Source: Nitrospirales bacterium (lineage in GTDB: Bacteria; Nitrospirota; Nitrospiria; Nitrospirales; UBA8639). Taken from it: a stretch of DNA of 64,000 nucleotides. Positions within the stretch are counted from its first letter, which is position 1, and each line of letters starts with the position of its first letter. The DNA lies in assembly GCA_022825885.1 (NCBI GenBank), contig JAJDVY010000020.1:1-64000 (forward strand), written 5' to 3'. The translations under genes were made by a program, and so were the position numbers. The notes beneath the pieces are model-generated. The model searched no databases. It saw only the letters and a program-made list of their open reading frames with translations, and was not told where the DNA came from. This document shows, piece after piece, positions 7,930-16,812 of the stretch.

Positions 7930-9324
7930 CTATCCAATCATGACCCGGGATTCCGGGAACCGATACCGGGGCGTGGTGGTGGTGTACACGGCAAACAGGC
8001 CGATGAGGAGCGGTCCGAAACGACCGATCAGCATCGAGGCGATGATCACCAGCTTGCCGAAGTCGGTGAAGAGCGCGGAGAAGCTTCGTCCATCCCCGTC
8101 GCCGAGGGACATGCCCACGATTCCCATGGCCGACGTGACTTCGAACATGATGCTCAAAAACGGGCGCTCTTCCGTAAAGGCGAGGATCAGGGTGAACACG
8201 GTGATGGCCGTGAAGGCGAGGATGGCAAGACAAAACGCGCGAATCACCAATTCCCGGGAAATTCGCCGGTGAAAAATTTCAATGTCCTGCCGGCGTCGAA
8301 GGACCGCCCAGATGGTCACCCAGATAATGGCGAACGTCGTGGTCTTGATTCCTCCCGACATGCTGCCGGGTGAGCCGCCGATCGTCATCAGCAGCAGCAG
8401 AAAATACAGGGTCGCGTCATTCATGGCGCTGATGTCGATGGTGGTGAAACCCGCGGTCCGGGACATCGCGTGGAAATGTGCCGTAGCCAGGCGTTCTCCG
8501 ATGCTCAAGGGTTGAAACGTCCGTGGATTGTTCCATTCCAGAATCATGATGCCGAGCGTGCCTGATACGAGGATGATCAGGGTGACCACAACCACCAGTT
8601 TGGTATGCGTCTGGAGCCGGAATCGCCGGCCCTTGAGATTGTCCCACGCATCCTGAAAGAGAATGAAGCCGATGCTTCCCAGAATGACCAGGACCGTCAC
8701 GATCAGATTGATGGACAGGTCGGTTCGATAGGAGATCAGGCTGTCGGAGAACAGGGCGAACCCTGCGTTGTTGAAGGCGGAGACGGCATGGAAGAGCCCG
8801 GAGTAGAGGGCCTCTCCCCACGGCATGTCCCGCGAAAAGCGCAAGGCGAGAAAGAAAAACCCCAATCCTTCCAACGCCACGGTGGCAATGGCCACGATTT
8901 TGACGTAGCGGATCGAGCCGGCCATGTCAAACGTGCTCAGCGTTTCGGCCAGCATCATCCGGTCCCGGAGGCCAATGCGATGTCCCAGGGCCAGCAGGAT
9001 AATCGTCGCCAGCAAGGCGTACCCCAGCCCGCCGATTTGAATGAGCAGTAAGATGATGAGTTGCCCGAAGGTGGTGAATTCATGCGGGGTGTCCATCACG
9101 ATCAACCCGGTGACGCACACGGCTGACGTCGCAGTAAATAAGGCGTCGATGAACCGTAATTCTATCCCGTCGGGGGTGGCGAACGGGAGCATGAGAAGGG
9201 CCGCGCCGACGAAAATCAGGGCTGCGGCGGCTAACGCGACGACCTGACCGGGCAAAAGTCGAATGGATGTCAGCCGGCTGCGAAGGGAAGACGGGGTCGG
9301 TTGGGACTGTTCAAGCAGTGGCAT
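7930..9324 (-). CDS. Trk/Ktr-type potassium uptake membrane subunit
   Basis: The protein has 464 residues and multiple membrane spans. It carries the four degenerate K+-filter loops of the TrkH/KtrB family: TSAVCVTGL, FNNAGFAL, GFTTIDISAM and MGIVGMSLG. The size fits KtrB better than longer TrkH proteins. It forms the ion-conducting dimer and normally needs a cytosolic RCK subunit (TrkA/KtrA), which is not encoded nearby. The likely role is K+ (or Na+-coupled K+) import and osmotic adjustment. Confidence 0.9.
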   Translation of the reverse strand: MPLLEQSQPTPSSLRSRLTSIRLLPGQVVALAAAALIFVGAALLMLPFATPDGIELRFIDALFTATSAVCVTGLIVMDTPHEFTTFGQLIILLLIQIGGLGYALLATIILLALGHRIGLRDRMMLAETLSTFDMAGSIRYVKIVAIATVALEGLGFFFLALRFSRDMPWGEALYSGLFHAVSAFNNAGFALFSDSLISYRTDLSINLIVTVLVILGSIGFILFQDAWDNLKGRRFRLQTHTKLVVVVTLIILVSGTLGIMILEWNNPRTFQPLSIGERLATAHFHAMSRTAGFTTIDISAMNDATLYFLLLLMTIGGSPGSMSGGIKTTTFAIIWVTIWAVLRRRQDIEIFHRRISRELVIRAFCLAILAFTAITVFTLILAFTEERPFLSIMFEVTSAMGIVGMSLGDGDGRSFSALFTDFGKLVIIASMLIGRFGPLLIGLFAVYTTTTPRYRFPESRVMIG

Positions 9325-9418
9325 GAGGGCGGCATTGCGTGAGTCTGGGGACGTCCGTTCGCATTCGGGAGAGTGCCGTTATCCCTTGCCTTGAAGAGCA
9401 TACGGGGGACGGAAGCGG

Positions 9419-9823
9419 TCAGCAGCGTTGCCCGTTAAAAAGGCAGGGTTTGTAGCGGGTCGCGTCAAAGTCAACGTCTTCTTTATAGACGAGTTCGTTC
9501 CCATTGACTCCGTCCTGTTCGGGATCATTCCACATCGTGTGGTTCCACCAGTAAAACAGGGGATAGGATTCAAGATAGTACACGGGATTGCCATACACGC
9601 TTCTCTGGTGCTCCCAGACTTTTCGCCCGACCACGTAATCGACCTCTTCCGTCCCTTTCAATGAATACAAAAAGATGACCATGCGCGATTCATGGTCGTA
9701 AATTTCCTCCAGCCGGGTTTCTTCGTCCGGCTCCACGGGAAGGGTCGGCTGCGCGACGCTCAAGCCCGGCAGGGCAAGCAGCAAGGAGAGCGCGATTGGT
9801 GCAATCGGAAACGGGTGGGCCAT
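9419..9823 (-). CDS. Secreted protein of unknown function
   Basis: The ATG at 9823 is preferred over an upstream ATG at 9910. It follows GGAAGG and gives a typical signal peptide (MAHPFPIAPIALSLLLALPG, cleavage near SVAQ). The mature part of about 110 residues is acidic and aromatic-rich, with YYLESYPLFYWWNHTMW in the middle and two late cysteines (PCLFNGQRC) that could form a disulfide. No family is recognised. Confidence 0.65.
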   Translation of the reverse strand: MAHPFPIAPIALSLLLALPGLSVAQPTLPVEPDEETRLEEIYDHESRMVIFLYSLKGTEEVDYVVGRKVWEHQRSVYGNPVYYLESYPLFYWWNHTMWNDPEQDGVNGNELVYKEDVDFDATRYKPCLFNGQRC

Positions 9824-9919
9824 ACGGCACCTTCCGGCAAGAAGAGACGTTGAACAACCATTCCTCCGGCAACTCCCGTTCATTCTACTCCTAACTATGC
9901 CCTTGGGCAATTCGATTTT

Positions 9920-12900
9920 TTATGATTGACGCTGAATTACCTCCACCAGTTCTGCTACGACTGTGACCTCGCCTTCGTCTTCGCCGGAGAGAACGATAGG
10001 ATCGAACTCGGGATTATTCGGCTTTAATGTAATCTTTGCGTGCTGCCAGGAATCATCATGCTGGACCTTTTCGCTTTCGTACCGTTTAACGGTGTACCGC
10101 GCCCCGGTTTCGGGGTCGGTGGCATCACGAAGCTGAACGAGCACAATCTTCCCTTGGCGAGTGCCCTCCACGGGGGAGCGGAACAAGCCGTAGGCGCCGT
10201 CGGGGACAGCAGGCTCCATTGACCGGCCTACGATTTGCGCAACGAACATTCCGGGTCGCAGACGGCGTCCTGTGCTTACCTCGACCCACTTCAAATCCTT
10301 ATCGGCTTCCACATTTTGGGTATTGCTGAAAGCGCCAGCCGCAACCGCAAGTGGTACGAGGGGAATGCAGGTGACATAGCGATCTTTTGGTTGTCCTTCT
10401 ACGATCCGCAAAGCTGGCGGTAAGGCTTCGTCGGGTTGAACTTGGTCTGAGGGTTCATCGCCAACTCGAAACCGATGGTACACCTCGGAACTTATCCATC
10501 TGCTCACAACTTGTTGGAATGTCTCGTCGTTCATGTACCGGATGAAGATTTCCTCGTTCTGGTCCATTCGCTCGACAAATAGATTCTCAAGCAGGTTCTT
10601 GAACACTAACTCGAATTTGTCGCTAGAGTTGACCGCTGCTGCCTGTCGCAGACCATCATCGGCGACTGCCGCTTCGACAATCTGGTCGAAGAAGAGCTGA
10701 TCGGCTTGGTTGAAGTCCGTGCCGAAGCGTTCGTTCACGATGTCGATGAGTTGAGAAAGCGGCATGGGCTGAGGCCGCACCAAGCCGCTACCGACCTCCG
10801 TGGGACCGTCAAGGGGTCTGGCTTCACCGTCCTGAAGCGAGATGGATCCCTCGCTGATCTTCTGCAGCCGGTAGTACTCGAGCCTCACCTCGTCATCGAA
10901 CTGATAAGCCGGGCCTCTCTTGCGGCGCGGTAATTTTGCCACGAGATGGCGGAGAAACACGTACAGCCGTTCGAGATCCGAGTCCTGATACGGAATCATC
11001 TGGCTCAGGAATCCATACAGGTTCAAAAACGCTTGCACCTTGCCGCGCCAATCTTCAGCCTCCTCTTCGTTGTCGTTCCGGTGGGCCGTGAAGCGTGATA
11101 CCGCCGGATCAAGAGCGGCATTCATGGTCCGGTGGTCCAGCGCACTCTGCTGCAGCTTCTGCTTGAAGTAGATGGCGCTGAACCGCTCAACTTCCTCGTC
11201 GAGGTAGATTCCCGACGAATCCAGCTCACCTTTGATGACGTACATGCGAACGGGATCGACTTCTTCACCCATCTCAGCGCCCTCATAGTAGGTCTTGAAG
11301 GCTTCGCGAATCTCCTCCCGGTCGTTAACGAAGTCGAGCACAAACGTGTCTTCCTTAAGCGGATGAATGCGGTTTAGTCGAGATAATGTCTGCACGGCTT
11401 GGATGCCCGCGAGCCGCTTGTCTACGAACATCGTGTGTAGGAGAGGTTGATCGAACCCGGTCTGGTGCTTCTCCGCGACGAGCAAGACTTGGTATTCCTG
11501 TGTCGCGAACTTCTCAGGTAGCTCTTTCTCGGAGATGCCGTGGTTCATACCCGGCTCGGTGTAGGTGACGTCCGCGAGCTTGTCGTCCACTACCTTGCCC
11601 GAAAAGGCCACCAGCGACTTGATGGCGTAGCCCTTCGCCTGGATGTAGCGATCGAAGCTCTGCTTATAGCGAACCGCTTCCAAGCGCGAGCCCGTTACCA
11701 CCATCGCCTTGGCTCGACCACGGATCTTATGTCGCGTGACCGCTTGGAAGTGTTCAACCATTACCTCGGTCTTCTGCGCGATATTGTAAGGATGCAGCTT
11801 CATAAAGTGCGCCAGCGCCAGCGCGGCCGTCTTACGCTCGACGTTGGGATCTTCCTCGCAGGCCTTGAGCAGCCGGAAGTACGTCTCGTACGTGGTGTAG
11901 TGCTTCAGTACGTCAAGGATGAACTCCTCCTCGATTGCTTGCCGCATGGTGTAGCGATGCGAGGGCTGTCCATCGCGGCCGAATACGGCGAGTGTCTTGT
12001 GCTTGGGCGTGGCTGTGAAGGCAAAGAAGCTCAGGTTCGTCTGCTTGCCGCGCTTGGCCATGCTGCGGAAGACCTCTTCCATATCTTCCCGGCCTTCATC
12101 TTTTGCACGCTTTTTGGCTTCCTTCTGAAGCTCATCACCGCCGAGCACTTCCTTTAGATCGGTTGCCGTTTCGCCGCCTTGGGAACTGTGTGCCTCGTCC
12201 ACGACGACGGCGCAACGCCGGGTGGCGAGCGTGCCCGTGCCGGTCGTTCCGCGTTCCTCGGCCATCTTGAGCAACTGGCGCGAGACGAAAGGGAATTTCT
12301 GCAGGGTGGTGATGATCACCGGCACTGCGTTCTCAAGCGCTTCGGCGAGTTGTCGCGAGCTTTCATCGATCCGCTGCACGACGCCCCGCTTGTGTTCAAA
12401 CTGGTAGATCGTGTCCTGGAGTTGCTGATCAAGCACGACGCGATCGGTGACCACGATCACGCTGTCGAAGACGCGCTCGTTGGCGGCATCGTGCAGGGAT
12501 GCGAGCCGATGCGTCAGCCAACCGATCGTGTTGCTCTTGCCGCTACCAGCAGAATGCTCGACGAGGTAGTTGTTTTCCACGCCCTCGCTACGTGCGGCGT
12601 CCACCAGCAGACGTACCGCTTCGAGTTGGTGGTAACGAGGAAAGATCATAGTCTCAGTTTTGACCTTACGACCATGATCATCGCGTTTCTCGTCGATTTG
12701 CAGGTGAATGAAGCGCGCAAGCAGGTCGAGCAGGCTGTCCCGTTGCAGGACTTCTTCCCACAGGTATGCCGTGCGGTAGTTGCGGCCCTCCGGGTCCGGT
12801 GGATTCCCGGCTGCTCCGGCGGAACCCTTGTTGAAGGGAAGAAAGTGAGTGGCCGTGCCCGCCAGCCGGGTGGTCATGAGCACGGATTCAGTGTCCACGG

Positions 12901-13468
12901 CAAAATGCACCAACGTGCGGCGCTTGAATTCGAAAATTGGCTCGCGCGGGTCGCGGTCCTGCTTGTACTGACGGCGCGCATCTTCGACCCGCTGGCCCGT
13001 GAGCGGGTTCTTCAGTTCCAGCGTAACTACGGGAATGCCGTTCAGGCTGAGTGTGACGTCGATCGACTGTTCCGAGCGGGGCGAGAAGTGGAGTTGGCGA
13101 GTCAGTCCCAGACGATTGGCGGCATAGTGGACTTCGAGTTCCGGATTTAGCTCGTGTGCCGCCTTGAAGAACGCAATACGGAGCGTCCGGCCATAGCACT
13201 TGAAACCGTGGCGCAACGTCGCCAGAACGCCGTGAGTGTCCATCCACTTGCACAGGTCGCCGAGGATTTGCTCACCGGTCTTGTTGCCGTGCAGCGCCTC
13301 CAGCTTTACCCATTCCTTCGGCTGGGTCTCACGGATAAAAGCGAGGACCGTTTCAGGAAAGATTGCGCGCTCGCGGTCAAAGCCCTCACGCGTGACTGGC
13401 ATATATCCGTTCTCAAGCAGGTGTGCTTCGATGACGGTCTCGAAGGCCTTTTCGCTCGTGCGCTTCAT
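9920..13468 (-). CDS. hsdR: Type I restriction enzyme R subunit fused to a LexA/S24-like domain
   Basis: The protein has 1182 residues. The N-terminal nuclease has the HsdR signature DVTLSLNGIPVVTLELKN. An SF2 motor follows, with AGSGKS, DEAH and TATPK motifs. The last ~140 residues are not HsdR. They form an S24 peptidase domain with an Ala-Gly site (VPLAVAAGAFS, about A1044-G1045), a catalytic-type Ser1083 (GRSMEPAVPDG) and Lys1128 (YTVKRYE). The 38-residue A/G-to-Ser and 45-residue Ser-Lys spacings fit LexA/UmuD/repressor proteins. HsdR translocates and cuts unmodified DNA with HsdM and HsdS. The added domain suggests DNA-damage-triggered self-cleavage. It lies 5 kb from hsdM/S but on the same strand. 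Confidence 0.93.
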   Translation of the reverse strand: MKRTSEKAFETVIEAHLLENGYMPVTREGFDRERAIFPETVLAFIRETQPKEWVKLEALHGNKTGEQILGDLCKWMDTHGVLATLRHGFKCYGRTLRIAFFKAAHELNPELEVHYAANRLGLTRQLHFSPRSEQSIDVTLSLNGIPVVTLELKNPLTGQRVEDARRQYKQDRDPREPIFEFKRRTLVHFAVDTESVLMTTRLAGTATHFLPFNKGSAGAAGNPPDPEGRNYRTAYLWEEVLQRDSLLDLLARFIHLQIDEKRDDHGRKVKTETMIFPRYHQLEAVRLLVDAARSEGVENNYLVEHSAGSGKSNTIGWLTHRLASLHDAANERVFDSVIVVTDRVVLDQQLQDTIYQFEHKRGVVQRIDESSRQLAEALENAVPVIITTLQKFPFVSRQLLKMAEERGTTGTGTLATRRCAVVVDEAHSSQGGETATDLKEVLGGDELQKEAKKRAKDEGREDMEEVFRSMAKRGKQTNLSFFAFTATPKHKTLAVFGRDGQPSHRYTMRQAIEEEFILDVLKHYTTYETYFRLLKACEEDPNVERKTAALALAHFMKLHPYNIAQKTEVMVEHFQAVTRHKIRGRAKAMVVTGSRLEAVRYKQSFDRYIQAKGYAIKSLVAFSGKVVDDKLADVTYTEPGMNHGISEKELPEKFATQEYQVLLVAEKHQTGFDQPLLHTMFVDKRLAGIQAVQTLSRLNRIHPLKEDTFVLDFVNDREEIREAFKTYYEGAEMGEEVDPVRMYVIKGELDSSGIYLDEEVERFSAIYFKQKLQQSALDHRTMNAALDPAVSRFTAHRNDNEEEAEDWRGKVQAFLNLYGFLSQMIPYQDSDLERLYVFLRHLVAKLPRRKRGPAYQFDDEVRLEYYRLQKISEGSISLQDGEARPLDGPTEVGSGLVRPQPMPLSQLIDIVNERFGTDFNQADQLFFDQIVEAAVADDGLRQAAAVNSSDKFELVFKNLLENLFVERMDQNEEIFIRYMNDETFQQVVSRWISSEVYHRFRVGDEPSDQVQPDEALPPALRIVEGQPKDRYVTCIPLVPLAVAAGAFSNTQNVEADKDLKWVEVSTGRRLRPGMFVAQIVGRSMEPAVPDGAYGLFRSPVEGTRQGKIVLVQLRDATDPETGARYTVKRYESEKVQHDDSWQHAKITLKPNNPEFDPIVLSGEDEGEVTVVAELVEVIQRQS

Positions 13469-13469
13469 A

Positions 13470-13823
13470 TCACTCCCGCACTCGAATGCGCGATTCTTCT
13501 ACGATCCAAAGTTGACCGTCGAGTGTCGCGTTGGAAAGAGCCCGAAGAAACCGGGTTCCGATCTCTAAAACGTGATCACGCGCTTGGCTATCGAGTCGAA
13601 ATACGACAAGCCCGGAATATGCACTAGGTGGGAACGTTCGGATGTCCGAAAAGTCCGTATCGAACGTGACGATGGCTCGGCTCTCACGAACGCAGGCTGA
13701 CGCGAGATCATCGTCCCTCACGCCGCCGAGTCCCTGGTCGAGAACCGTCACGGCGTCATGTCCGGCCTCGCGGAACAAATCTGCTAGTCCGACCGGCAGG
13801 TTCTCGTCCAGCTTGAACCGCAC
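13470..13823 (-). CDS. DUF5615 PIN-like protein (probable toxin)
   Basis: The protein has 117 residues and starts at GTG 13823. MRFKLDENLP, the central DDDLASACVRESRAIVTFDTDF block and an RFLRA tail are typical of DUF5615, a PIN-like fold with the conserved acidic residues of RNase-type toxins. It sits 10 bp after a DUF433 gene, the usual antitoxin partner, so the two form a VapBC-like module. It ends 1 bp before the hsdR start region and may be co-transcribed with it. Confidence 0.85.
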   Translation of the reverse strand: MRFKLDENLPVGLADLFREAGHDAVTVLDQGLGGVRDDDLASACVRESRAIVTFDTDFSDIRTFPPSAYSGLVVFRLDSQARDHVLEIGTRFLRALSNATLDGQLWIVEESRIRVRE

Positions 13824-13833
13824 ACGGAATATC

Positions 13834-14061
13834 CTACTCTGACAATGAAACTACCCGTTCGTTCGCCAACTCTGCGGCATAGCACACGGCCGCTTGGATG
13901 GACTCTCGACTGATCGATGGGTAGCTTCTCATGATTTCCTCCGAATCCAGACCTGCCGCCAGATTGTCGAGGACCGTGGTTACCAGGACTCGGGTGCCGG
14001 TGATGCAGGCCCTTCCATGGCAGATTTCAGGATCAACGGTAATGTGTTCTCGCCAATTCAT
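13834..14061 (-). CDS. DUF433 protein (probable antitoxin)
   Basis: The protein has 75 residues. The ATG at 14061 is chosen because AGAGGACAA precedes it and the DUF433 core begins there: MNWREHITVDPEICHGRACI, then GTRVLVTTVLDNLAAGLDSEE and YPSISRESIQAAVCYAAE. DUF433 proteins have a winged-helix-like fold and pair with DUF5615 toxins. The open frame extends upstream to 14280, but that part does not resemble the family. Confidence 0.85.
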   Translation of the reverse strand: MNWREHITVDPEICHGRACITGTRVLVTTVLDNLAAGLDSEEIMRSYPSISRESIQAAVCYAAELANERVVSLSE

Positions 14062-14338
14062 AGGCTTTGTCCTCTCATCATGATCTCGGTATGCTGGAGC
14101 CATTGCGTGTTGGATAGCACCGGTTACATCGGCAACCAGACGGCGTGAGATGTCCCGAAGTGCCTCCTGAATTTCGCTGGCTGCCCTTGGTCGGTTTGAT
14201 TGCCTGAGCACGGTAACGGCTCGTTGCGTCGAGTCAGTAAAAGCATCTGACCCTCTGTACATAATTTGCCCTTCAAGCATTTCCCATCCAATTCCGTATA
14301 TGTGAGAGCCATGGTGTTACTTTAGCTAGTCAGATTGG
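14062..14338. other. Stretch without recognisable gene upstream of the DUF433 gene
   Basis: An open frame continues upstream of DUF433 to 14280 and encodes a helical sequence without a recognised domain. It could be an N-terminal extension, a remnant or chance. No RNA gene or clear promoter was seen. Confidence 0.4.
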
Positions 14339-14548
14339 TCATAGCAACCACGTTCCCTGGTTCAACACATTTCGGACATCAGGCAGCCGCTGCCAAGGTA
14401 GCGAAATGTTCGTGGCCCTCATGTCGAGCGAGGAGTGTGGTCTTTCGCCGTTGAGATAGCGGATGTAATTGAGGAAGTCGAGACCTTTCACGTCACTAGG
14501 AAGGGTGGAAAAACGCAGGAAATAGTCTTCCCCGCAAAAGTCTGCCAA
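14339..14548 (-). pseudogene. Transposase fragment (rve/IS3-type C-terminal end)
   Basis: A 69-codon frame contains FLNYIRYLNGERPHSSLDMR, which resembles the YxxYNxxRPHSxLxxxTP segment at the end of DDE integrase-type transposases of the IS3/IS481 kind. Nothing upstream supplies the rest of the enzyme, so it is a scar of an insertion between the toxin-antitoxin pair and the TPR gene. The assignment rests on this motif alone. Confidence 0.5.
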
Positions 14549-14682
14549 TAGGGATTTTCACCCAGTGCTTAACCACTTCCTCGCCATGAAAGACCAAACG
14601 TGTTTGAGATACTGCAAGCCACCATGGGATGTTACAGAAAGTAGAAATTAAAACAGTCTGTCATGCTGAAAATCCAGGTTAT

Positions 14683-16638
14683 TCAGGTTCGACGAGTTAG
14701 TAGAATTGGGAAGTCTCTCTGGAGTTTCGACGATAGCTGATGCGTTGGGAATCGTCGTATCGCTTCCTTCCAGGTTGCCATTGCGTCTGCCTCGTTTTGA
14801 GAATTCCAATAGACGCCTCCCAGATTAAACCAAGCCAGATCGTAGTTTTCATCCAGTTGCAGGGCACGCTTGTAGGCATTGATACATCCTTCAACATCGC
14901 CAGTTCCTTCCCTTGCGACCGCAACCTGGAACCAGCTCATTGCGTTCGGTTGATGTTCTTTTGCCTGCGGCAGCAGTATAGGTAATGCCTCTTCATACCT
15001 GCCCAGGAAATTCAATGCGGTTCCTAGACAATACCCGTATTCGGCGGGCGACAGATCAAAAGCTTTACGATAGCATTTCTCAGCCTCTGACCAATTCTTT
15101 TCGTCTTGGGCCCAGTGGCCGGCTCGATCCCATAAAAACGCTGGGTTCGGTGCGCCACTGGCCACAGCATCCGCAACGGTCTGTTTGAACCCATCATAGT
15201 CACATTCGGCTTGGCCACCATTAGCGTGGATAAGCCAGACGCAAAGTAGTCTCTCTCTTTGAGCGAGTAGGTCGTCAGTGAATCTTCTCAAGTATGTGTC
15301 CCAAAATTGGACTGAGTCTTGGGCCGAGTCGTAAGACGTTCTGCCGTATGTCGCCACCAGTCTTGCACACCATGGCCATACCCAATCCAGCTCATCTCTA
15401 TCGCCCAATAGGGCACGAATATCGCGAAATGCTTCCTTTATTTTTCCCTGCTTGAACAAGATCTCCGCGCGCCAACCCTGCACCGACGGCAATGTTCCCG
15501 CAGAATTGGCAGGCCATACGATAGCGTCCAGGTGCTCCAGGGCACGATCAAGGTCTGCGTTTTTGCGATTATGCCAGAGAGCCAGTGCGAAATGTGCCTC
15601 AGCGAGGTTGGGGTCCAACTCCAGTGCCCGTGTGTAGCAAGCGTGGGCTGCATCAAGTGCGTTCATCTCCTCCATAACCGTCCCAAGATTCTTGTAGCAT
15701 TGGGCAGCAATGCCTGAGGTGTTGACCTGATCCAGAGAGATCAAGGCGGAATTATAGGCATCCCTTGCTTTTTCATGCTCGCCTATGGCGAGCCAGCCAT
15801 TGCCAACGCAGTAAAGCAAAGACCCTGGCTGGAACACTCCGTTATCGATGGCACTGCTTATAACGTTGATTCCATCGACAATACGGGACTTGTTGCATTC
15901 CCTTCCGTTTAGCCCTAAATTGATTTCGGCCATGTATGCGAGCATGAACTTCCCGTTCGAAGCACCGAGGATTGAGCGGAACTTGTCAAAGGATCGGCTT
16001 ATTGTTCTGTCATGACCGTTGTCATAAAGCTTGGCGAGCATCTCTGCTGCTTGTTGTTGATCAGCGGGAACGGGCAGGTCGATTGTTCCCTCTTCTAGGA
16101 AGGAGGATATGTTTTTGGGAGGGTGCGTCGCAAAGTGCAAGCGATGGTCTCTCGCCCCTTTCGCACAAGCAACGACATATGTCTTCAGGGTTCGTTGAAA
16201 GCTTTGGTCAAAATCATCCTTAAATCTTACCGTGACGGTTGTTTGATCGCCCCAACGTTTACCGTTGTGCTCATATTCGCGGACAACGCCATCAACCCTT
16301 CGCACCAATAGACGCTTTGAAGAGGTATGGTAACAGACGAAAATCGAGCCAGGCTGCATAGCCAGATAGTTCAAGTTCGTTCTGTCGATGGACAGGCTAA
16401 CGGAACCATCTGCATTTTTCTTGCGGCCGGTCCCTTTCAATTGGACGTGTACTCTGACATTTGTCATTGCCCCGGCGTCGCTGGCTTCAATCTGAAAGTC
16501 GGTGCCGTAGTCACGCTCGTCCTCTGATTGAACGACAAACTCTCCACATTCAGATATTGCCGTTCGGAAAGCAGTTCGGGATTGCTCTTCGATCCTGCGG
16601 TTCCCATCGCGTTTGGGAAGATCGTCTAAGTAGGACAT
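14683..16638 (-). CDS. DUF4365 nuclease-like domain with TPR repeats
   Basis: The protein has 651 residues from ATG 16638; a TTG start at 16671 is possible. Residues ~10-150 look like DUF4365, a PD-(D/E)xK-type fold: RDYGTDFQIE supplies the acidic residue (D47) and VHVQLKGT the Q-x-K (Q66, K68). The rest is helical tetratricopeptide repeats, for example CYKNLGTVMEEMNALDAAHA and FALALWHNRKNADLDRALEH. This domain pair suggests a nuclease or DNA-binding head with a protein-interaction scaffold. Its place between ptuB and hsdR suggests defence. No function is proven for this combination. Confidence 0.7.
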   Translation of the reverse strand: MSYLDDLPKRDGNRRIEEQSRTAFRTAISECGEFVVQSEDERDYGTDFQIEASDAGAMTNVRVHVQLKGTGRKKNADGSVSLSIDRTNLNYLAMQPGSIFVCYHTSSKRLLVRRVDGVVREYEHNGKRWGDQTTVTVRFKDDFDQSFQRTLKTYVVACAKGARDHRLHFATHPPKNISSFLEEGTIDLPVPADQQQAAEMLAKLYDNGHDRTISRSFDKFRSILGASNGKFMLAYMAEINLGLNGRECNKSRIVDGINVISSAIDNGVFQPGSLLYCVGNGWLAIGEHEKARDAYNSALISLDQVNTSGIAAQCYKNLGTVMEEMNALDAAHACYTRALELDPNLAEAHFALALWHNRKNADLDRALEHLDAIVWPANSAGTLPSVQGWRAEILFKQGKIKEAFRDIRALLGDRDELDWVWPWCARLVATYGRTSYDSAQDSVQFWDTYLRRFTDDLLAQRERLLCVWLIHANGGQAECDYDGFKQTVADAVASGAPNPAFLWDRAGHWAQDEKNWSEAEKCYRKAFDLSPAEYGYCLGTALNFLGRYEEALPILLPQAKEHQPNAMSWFQVAVAREGTGDVEGCINAYKRALQLDENYDLAWFNLGGVYWNSQNEADAMATWKEAIRRFPTHQLSSKLQRDFPILLTRRT

Positions 16639-16812
16639 ATATCTCGCATGCCGGTTTACTAAGTTGACCAAGCTTTAGCATATGCCTTTAGAGTTTGGGC
16701 AAAGGGCACCACGTGTGCAGTCATGTCTTCGTTTAACGTACTTGATTATGTGCGGAAGTGTTTCCGCCGTGGGTAAGCCTGATATCGCTGACATCGGAGC
16801 GGCGAATGGTGG

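Noticed and set aside
12179-13150. 323-codon plus-strand ORF antisense to hsdR
   Set aside because: Shadow frame of hsdR: no domain, no ribosome-binding site, and the hsdR frame has clear motifs.
14062-14280. Long N-terminal part of the DUF433 protein
   Set aside because: The open frame continues, but the family core and a good ribosome-binding site both point to the ATG at 14061.
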